Origin: Rhodopseudomonas palustris
GTDB lineage: Bacteria; Pseudomonadota; Alphaproteobacteria; Rhizobiales; Xanthobacteraceae
Assembly: GCF_013415845.1 (NCBI RefSeq)
Contig: NZ_CP058907.1
Location: forward strand, 3,844,001 to 3,908,000
Direction of reading: 5' to 3'
Length of the DNA stretch: 64,000 nt
The notes beneath the pieces were generated by a model. That model saw only the letters and a list, made by a program, of their open reading frames with translations. It had not been told where the DNA came from and did not search any database. Numbering within the stretch: the stretch's first letter is position 1; every line of letters begins with the position of its first letter. Positions 58,864 through 64,000 of this stretch are shown in pieces. A program made the position numbers and the translations under genes.

Positions 58864-60006
58864 TCACGCGTAGCTTCCCGCCGCTTCGATCGCATTGACT
58901 TCGGTCTTGGGCCGCTGCCGCGTCAGCGCCAGCATCATGCCGACGCCGTAGGCCAGCGACACCATCGACGAGCCGCCATAGGAGATGAACGGCAGCGTCA
59001 TGCCCTTCGCGGGGATCAGTTGCAGGTTCACCGCCATGTTGATCGCGGCCTGAATGCCGAACAGGACTGCCAGCCCCGAGGCGGCGAAGCGCGAGAACAG
59101 ATCCTCGCTGCGATAGGCGCGCGACAGCGTGCGCAGCACGATGAAGGCGAACAGCGCGAGCAGCGCCAGACACAGCACGATACCGAACTCCTCGGCCGCC
59201 ACCGCATAGACGAAGTCGGTGTGACTGTCCGGCAGGCTGCGCTTGGCGATGCCCTCGCCGGGACCGAGGCCGAGCCAGCCGCCGTTGCTGAACGCTTCGC
59301 TCGCCATGTCGACCTGGAAGGTGTCGCCGGAGGCCGGGTTCATGAACCGCTTGATACGGCCGGCGACGTGCGGAACGAACAGATAGGCGGTGAATAGTCC
59401 GCCCGCCGCAGCACCGGCGAGGCCGAACACCCAGACGATCCGCATCCCGGCGATGAAGAACAGCGCGCCCCACACCATCAGCACCAGCATGGTCTGGCCG
59501 AAGTCAGGCTCCATCACCAGCAGCGACACCAGCGACAGCAGCAGCATCATCGCCATCGACGTCGCCGGCATTTCCGGCCGCCGCGCTGCTTCCGAGAACA
59601 GCCAGGCGGCCAGGATCACGAACGACGGCTTGGCGATTTCGGAGGCCTGGATGTTGATGCCGAGCAGCGTGATCCAGCGCCGCGCGCCCTTCACTTCCGG
59701 CCCGAACAGCAGCGTCGCCACGATCAATCCGATCGCCAGCACGAACACGATCAGCGCCGAGCGCCGGATCTGCCGCGGCGACAGGAACGACACTCCGATC
59801 AGCACGATCAGCGACGGCGCCAGGAACAGGACATGGCGGTTGAAGAAGTGGAACGGATCGAGGCCGATCCGGGTCGCGACCGGCGGCGACGCAGCCAGCG
59901 ACAGGATCACGCCCGCCAGCATCAGCGCGATCAGCGCCACCAGCAGCACGCGGTCGACGGTCCACCACCATTCGCTGAACGGGGTGCGTTGGTCACGGGA
60001 GATCAT
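58864..60006 (-). CDS. ftsW: FtsW, SEDS-family septal peptidoglycan polymerase
   Basis: 380 residues with about ten membrane segments and SEDS-family motifs: GARRWITLLGINIQASEIAK (~110-129), PDFGQTMLVLMVWGALFF, NGGWLGLGPGEGIAKRSLPD (with DSHTDFVYAVAAEEFG following), and MTLPFISYGGSSMVSLAYGV. FtsW polymerises lipid II at the septum with its cognate class B PBP (not in this window). Confidence 0.96.
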   Translation of the reverse strand: MISRDQRTPFSEWWWTVDRVLLVALIALMLAGVILSLAASPPVATRIGLDPFHFFNRHVLFLAPSLIVLIGVSFLSPRQIRRSALIVFVLAIGLIVATLLFGPEVKGARRWITLLGINIQASEIAKPSFVILAAWLFSEAARRPEMPATSMAMMLLLSLVSLLVMEPDFGQTMLVLMVWGALFFIAGMRIVWVFGLAGAAAGGLFTAYLFVPHVAGRIKRFMNPASGDTFQVDMASEAFSNGGWLGLGPGEGIAKRSLPDSHTDFVYAVAAEEFGIVLCLALLALFAFIVLRTLSRAYRSEDLFSRFAASGLAVLFGIQAAINMAVNLQLIPAKGMTLPFISYGGSSMVSLAYGVGMMLALTRQRPKTEVNAIEAAGSYA

Positions 60007-60119
60007 CGGCGATCCTGGGCAAAGAGATCGCCCATTGGTGCGCCCACGTGGTTGCCAGGGGGTTAATGCGAAGGCGCGGAATCGAGGATGTGAACGGGAG
60101 GCTTGCCGCTCAGCAATCA

Positions 60120-60216
60120 GTCATCCCCGCGAAGGCGGGGATCCAGTATGCCAGAGCCTATCTCTTCAATCGAAACGCCCTGGAATACTGGGTCGCCCGC
60201 CTGCGCGGGCGATGAC
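60120..60216. repeat. Palindromic element between murD and ftsW
   Basis: Inverted ends GTCATCCCCGCGAAGGCGGG / CGCCTGCGCGGGCGATGAC with ATCCAGTATGCCAGAG opposed to CTGGAATACTGGGT. It takes up most of the 240-bp murD-ftsW gap; no gene is seen there. Confidence 0.8.
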
Positions 60217-60246
60217 GGGCGTGATTTTGGCCGCGCAGCGCCGGCC

Positions 60247-61656
60247 TCACACTGGCGTCACGCCGTCGAGCGCCGTCACCAGCTCGCGGAACCTGGTGCC
60301 GCGGAGCTCGAAATTGCGGAACTGGTCGAACGAGGCGCAGGCCGGCGACAGCAGCACCACTGGTTCGGCCAGCCCCGACGCTGCGGCATCGCGGGCGGCG
60401 GCCGGCACGGCGGCTTCCAGCGTCTCGCTGATCTCGTACGTCACCCGGCCCTCCAGCGTGGCGGCAAACTCCTGCGCGGCCTGGCCGATCAGGTAAGCCT
60501 TGCGGATGCGCGGGAAATATTCGGCCAGGCTCTCGATGCCGCCGGTCTTCGGCTTGCCGCCGGCGATCCAGAAGATCTCGCCGAACGACGCCAGCGCCTT
60601 CGCGGCCGCATCGGCATTGGTGGCCTTGGAGTCGTTGACGAACAGCGTCGTCCCCTTCTCGCCCACCTGGCGGCCGACCTGCTCCATCCGGTGCGCGAGG
60701 CCGGGGAAGCTGCGCAGCCCCTGCTGCAGCACCTCGGGCGAAACGCCGAGCGCCAGGACCGCGGCCGCGGCGGCCGCGGCATTCTGCGCGTTGTGCAGCC
60801 CGCGCAGCGAGCCGATGCCGCCGAGCTTGGCGACTTCGGTGGACGTGCCACCGTCGACACGGCGGATGTTGTCGAGATCAGCAGTGATGCCGAACGTAAC
60901 CGGCCCCTGCACCGACATCCGCACGACGCGCTTGCCGGCACGCTCGATCCGGTCCGCCGCGGCACGGCCGAACTCATCATCGACACCGATGATCGACGTG
61001 CCGCCGTCCTGCACGCCAGCGACCAGCCGCTCCTTCACCGCAGCGTAGTGCTCGATGGTGCCGTGGCGGTCGATGTGATCCTCGGTGACGTTGAGCAGAA
61101 TGCCGACGGTCGGATCGAGCGACGGCGTCAGGTCGATCTGATAGGACGACATCTCGATCACGTGGACGCGGCCGTCCTTCGGCGGTTCGAGCGACAGGAT
61201 CGCGGTGCCGATATTGCCGCCGAGCTGGGTATCCCAACCGGCCTCGCGCAGCAGATGCGCGATCAGCGCGGTCGTGGTCGACTTGCCGTTGGTGCCGGTG
61301 ATGGCGACGAACGGGGCGCCCGGCGCGTGCGCCTTGCGCTCGCGGCAGAACAATTCGACGTCGCCGATCACTTCGACGCCGGCCTCCTGCGCCTTCAGCA
61401 CCGTCCAATGCGGCGCCGGATGCGTCAGCGGCACGCCGGGCGTCAGCACCAGCGCTGCAAAATTAGTCCACGGCAGATTGCGCAGATCCGCGGTGATGAA
61501 GCCGGCCTGCGCCGCCTCGACCATGCGGTCGAGATTATCGTCGCACGCGATCACTTCGGCGCCGCCGGCCTTCAGCGCATGGCAGCTCGCCAACCCCGAC
61601 CCGCCGAGCCCGAACACCGCGACCGACTGGCCGGCGAAAGAGGTGACGGGGATCAT
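60247..61656 (-). CDS. murD: UDP-N-acetylmuramoylalanine--D-glutamate ligase MurD
   Basis: 469 residues; adds D-Glu to UDP-MurNAc-L-Ala. N-terminal [23 protein letters not shown]-binding [16 protein letters not shown] (~120-135), [20 protein letters not shown] with the catalytic His region, and [10 protein letters not shown] near 320 are present. It starts at ATG 61656. Confidence 0.97.
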   Translation of the reverse strand: MIPVTSFAGQSVAVFGLGGSGLASCHALKAGGAEVIACDDNLDRMVEAAQAGFITADLRNLPWTNFAALVLTPGVPLTHPAPHWTVLKAQEAGVEVIGDVELFCRERKAHAPGAPFVAITGTNGKSTTTALIAHLLREAGWDTQLGGNIGTAILSLEPPKDGRVHVIEMSSYQIDLTPSLDPTVGILLNVTEDHIDRHGTIEHYAAVKERLVAGVQDGGTSIIGVDDEFGRAAADRIERAGKRVVRMSVQGPVTFGITADLDNIRRVDGGTSTEVAKLGGIGSLRGLHNAQNAAAAAAAVLALGVSPEVLQQGLRSFPGLAHRMEQVGRQVGEKGTTLFVNDSKATNADAAAKALASFGEIFWIAGGKPKTGGIESLAEYFPRIRKAYLIGQAAQEFAATLEGRVTYEISETLEAAVPAAARDAAASGLAEPVVLLSPACASFDQFRNFELRGTRFRELVTALDGVTPV

Positions 61657-61700
61657 GCCGGACTCCCGATGGGCGCGCGCCCCCTGCCAACTGCACCGGC

Positions 61701-61818
61701 ATCATCCCCGCGAAGGCGGGTATCCATATTGCCTGCGCTCATAACGGGGGCGCGGAGCCGAACAGTCTCATTCCAATAAGGACGGGGGTTATGGGTCCCC
61801 GCCTTTGCGGGGACGACT
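61701..61818. repeat. Palindromic element between mraY and murD
   Basis: ATCATCCCCGCGAAGGCGGG at one end and GTCCCCGCCTTTGCGGGGAC at the other, related to the element at 60120-60216. It fills most of the 187-bp gap between mraY and murD. Confidence 0.78.
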
Positions 61819-61843
61819 CGTGAAGGGGGGCGCATCGCGTGGC

Positions 61844-62929
61844 TCACCGCAGCTTCAGCGTCGACAGGCCGGCGAGCGCCAGCATCACGGCGATGATCCA
61901 GAACCGGATCACGATCTGCGGCTCGGTCCAGCCCTTCTGTTCGAAGTGGTGGTGGATTGGCGCCATCTTGAACACGCGCTTACCGGTGAGCTTGAACGAG
62001 GCGACCTGCACGATCACCGACACCGCTTCCAGCACGAACAGGCCGCCGATCACCGCCAGCACGATCTCGTGCTTCACCGCAACCGCGATCGAGCCGAGCA
62101 TGCCGCCGAGCGCCAGCGAGCCGGTGTCGCCCATGAAGATCGAGGCCGGCGGTGCGTTGAACCACAGGAAGCCGAGCCCAGCGCCGAGCAGCGCGCCGCA
62201 CAGCACCGCGAGTTCGCCGGTGCCGGCGACGTAGTTGATCTGCAGATATTCGGCGAACACCGCGTTGCCGGCCAGATACGAGATCAGCCCGAAGCTCGCC
62301 GCAGCGATCATCACCGGCACGATCGCGAGGCCGTCGAGGCCGTCGGTCAGGTTCACCGCATTGCCGGCTCCGACCACCACGAACGCGCCGAACACCACGA
62401 ACGCCCAGCCGAGATTGAGCATCACTTCCTTGAAGAACGGAATCACCAGCGAGCTCGACAGCGGCGCGCGGCCGAGCCACACCAGCGCGAAACACGCCGC
62501 GCCCGCGATGATGAATTCGATCAGCAGCCGGGTGCGGCCGGAGATGCCGGCGTGGGTCTGCTTGGTGACCTTCATGTAGTCATCGTAGAAGCCGACAAAG
62601 CCGAAGCCGAGCGTGACCGCCAGCACGATCCAGACATAGGGATTGAGCGGATTGGCCCACAGCACGGTGCCGACCGTCAGTCCCGACAGGATCATCAGGC
62701 CGCCCATCGTCGGCGTGCCCTTCTTGGTCATGAGGTGCGATTGCGGGCCGTCGGTACGGATCGGCTGCCCCTTGCCCTGGCGCAGCCGCAGATTGTCGAT
62801 GATCCACGGGCCGAACATAAAGACGAACAGCGCGCCGGTCACCATCGCGCCGCCGGTGCGGAAGGTGATGTAGCGGAAGACGTTGAACGCCGGAAACGAG
62901 CTGGAGAGGTCGATCAGCCAATAGAGCAT
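61844..62929 (-). CDS. mraY: MraY, phospho-MurNAc-pentapeptide translocase
   Basis: 361 residues with ten membrane segments. Family motifs: [19 protein letters not shown] (~66-84), [37 protein letters not shown] and [20 protein letters not shown] with catalytic aspartates, and [19 protein letters not shown]. It transfers phospho-MurNAc-pentapeptide to undecaprenyl phosphate, making lipid I. It starts 10 nt after murF. Confidence 0.98.
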   Translation of the reverse strand: MLYWLIDLSSSFPAFNVFRYITFRTGGAMVTGALFVFMFGPWIIDNLRLRQGKGQPIRTDGPQSHLMTKKGTPTMGGLMILSGLTVGTVLWANPLNPYVWIVLAVTLGFGFVGFYDDYMKVTKQTHAGISGRTRLLIEFIIAGAACFALVWLGRAPLSSSLVIPFFKEVMLNLGWAFVVFGAFVVVGAGNAVNLTDGLDGLAIVPVMIAAASFGLISYLAGNAVFAEYLQINYVAGTGELAVLCGALLGAGLGFLWFNAPPASIFMGDTGSLALGGMLGSIAVAVKHEIVLAVIGGLFVLEAVSVIVQVASFKLTGKRVFKMAPIHHHFEQKGWTEPQIVIRFWIIAVMLALAGLSTLKLR

Positions 62930-62939
62930 TCAAGCCGCC

Positions 62940-64000
62940 TTACACCGCAGCGTCGTCGCGTGCGGTCGTGCCGGGGAAGCGCTTCTCGAGCGCGGTGACA
63001 ATGGTTTTCATGCGCGAACCGAGCGACCCCTTCACCATCACGACGTCGCCGGCTCGGATTGCGGCGACGACTTGGGATTCGAGCGCGGCCGCGTCGCCTG
63101 CATAGCCCCCTCGTTTGCCGGAGGAAAGGGCGTCCCACAAATTGCGCATCAACGGGCCGCAGCAGAACACCAGGTCGATGCCATTGGCCCGCACCGCCTC
63201 TTCCAGGCCCCGGTGCAGCTCCGGGCCGCGCGGGCCGAGTTCGAGCATATCGCCCAGCACGGCGATCCGACGCCCCTGCCCGCTGATCTCGGCGCGGCCG
63301 AGCACGCCGAGCGCCGCGGCCATCGAGGCCGGATTGGCGTTGTAGCTCTCGTCGATCAGCGTCGCCTCGCCGGAGCCGACCGGCAACGGCTTGCGAACGC
63401 CGCGGCCGGCAGCGGGCGCGACCTGCGACAGCGCCAGCGCGGCAAGCGCGAGATCGGCGCCGGCCAGCTCGGCGGCGGCCAGCACCGCCAGCGAATTCAG
63501 CGCCATGTGCCGGCCCGGCATGCCGAGCTTGTAGGTGACGTCGTGGCCGAGAATACTGGCATGCACGGCCGAGCAGTCGGCATGCAGCGCGACATCGAGC
63601 AGCCGCGCATCGGCAGCGGGATCGGCACCGAAGGTGACGATGCGGCCGACATTGGCGCGCAGCGCATTTGTGCACAGCCGGTCGAACATCGGCGTATCAC
63701 GGTTCAGCACCGCGATGCCGCCCGGCTCGAGGCCGGTGAAGATTTCCGACTTGGCATCGGCGATGCCCTCGATGCCGGAGAAGAACTCGAGATGCACGGC
63801 TTCGACCGTGGTGATGATCGCGATGTGCGGCCGCACCATCTTCACCAGCGGCTCGATCTCGCCGGCGTGGTTCATGCCGATCTCGAACACCGCAAACCGC
63901 GTGTCCACCGGACAGCGCGCCAGCGACAGCGGCACGCCCCAGTGATTGTTGAACGACGCCACCGAGGCGTGGGTCGCGCCCTGCGCGCCGAGCACGCCGC
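62940..64000 (-). CDS. murF: UDP-MurNAc-tripeptide--D-Ala-D-Ala ligase MurF, N-terminus outside window
   Basis: The frame is open to the right edge of the window, giving ~353 C-terminal residues of a ~460-residue MurF. HASVASFNNHWGVPLSLA, FAVFEIGMNHAGEIEPLVKM, GMPGRHMALNSLAVLAAAEL and LIDESYNANPASMAAALGVL are MurF-typical. The N-terminal domain and the ATP-binding GKTTT loop lie beyond position 64000. The presumed order upstream (murE, ftsI) cannot be seen. Confidence 0.95.
   Translation of the reverse strand, partial: GVLGAQGATHASVASFNNHWGVPLSLARCPVDTRFAVFEIGMNHAGEIEPLVKMVRPHIAIITTVEAVHLEFFSGIEGIADAKSEIFTGLEPGGIAVLNRDTPMFDRLCTNALRANVGRIVTFGADPAADARLLDVALHADCSAVHASILGHDVTYKLGMPGRHMALNSLAVLAAAELAGADLALAALALSQVAPAAGRGVRKPLPVGSGEATLIDESYNANPASMAAALGVLGRAEISGQGRRIAVLGDMLELGPRGPELHRGLEEAVRANGIDLVFCCGPLMRNLWDALSSGKRGGYAGDAAALESQVVAAIRAGDVVMVKGSLGSRMKTIVTALEKRFPGTTARDDAAV

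Overview
The window is a 64 kb, GC-rich, gene-dense piece of an alphaproteobacterial chromosome. It most resembles Rhodopseudomonas palustris or a close Bradyrhizobium-group relative. Clues are a circularly permuted (two-piece) tmRNA gene beside an SspB-alpha gene, a GTTC-N7-GTTC LexA box before recN, an hflKC-DUF2065-degP block, a long FtsZ with an extended linker, and palindromic intergenic repeats typical of that group, including one that translates as [11 protein letters not shown]. This assignment comes from recognising sequence families, not from a database search.

Layout. 1-2.4 kb: an edge-truncated CaiB/BaiF CoA-transferase and a branched-chain-type ABC substrate-binding protein. 2.6-7.5 kb (minus): hflK-hflC, a DUF2065 membrane peptide, degP and rsmJ, mainly envelope protein quality control. 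7.6-9 kb (minus): thyA-folA. 9-13.5 kb (minus): two short chromate-transporter (CHR) genes followed by tctB, tctA and a tctC-type binding protein. 13.7-17 kb (plus): tmRNA, sspB, fumC, a DUF4169 gene and a ribbon-helix-helix gene. 17-23 kb: a giant AsmA protein, a GlcD/Dld-type FAD oxidase, a hot-dog thioesterase and a DUF1328 peptide. 23.5-27 kb (plus): uvrD carrying an in-frame palindromic repeat, then hicB-hicA-hicB. 27-36.4 kb: an ABC-2 exporter, a glycine-zipper protein, an L,D-transpeptidase, a fused membrane/spermidine-synthase-like protein, a phytoene-desaturase-like oxidase, a small secreted protein between two helically phased arrays of DnaA-box-like 9-mers, prmA and a conserved small ORF. 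36.6-43 kb: aminopeptidase P, a Bcr/CflA transporter, ligA, and a frameshifted GIY-YIG nuclease gene inside a palindromic repeat element. 43-64 kb (minus): the cell-wall/division cluster, read right to left as murF-mraY-murD-ftsW-murG-murC-murB-(two unrelated genes)-ddl-ftsQ-ftsA-ftsZ-lpxC-bamD-recN.

How the genes work together. The right third makes the peptidoglycan precursor (murB, C, D, F, ddl, mraY, murG), assembles the divisome (ftsW, Q, A, Z), and then makes lipid A and assembles the outer membrane (lpxC, bamD). recN at its end has a probable SOS box in the 3' end of bamD. The left third handles protein quality control: HflKC, DegP, and tmRNA tagging with its SspB adaptor. Palindromic repeats of several families fill many intergenic gaps and one coding sequence. 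The least ordinary observations are the GIY-YIG gene occupying the spacer of an otherwise gene-less palindromic element, the repeat inside uvrD, the phased DnaA-box-like arrays near 34.5 and 35.2 kb, and the LexA box within bamD.
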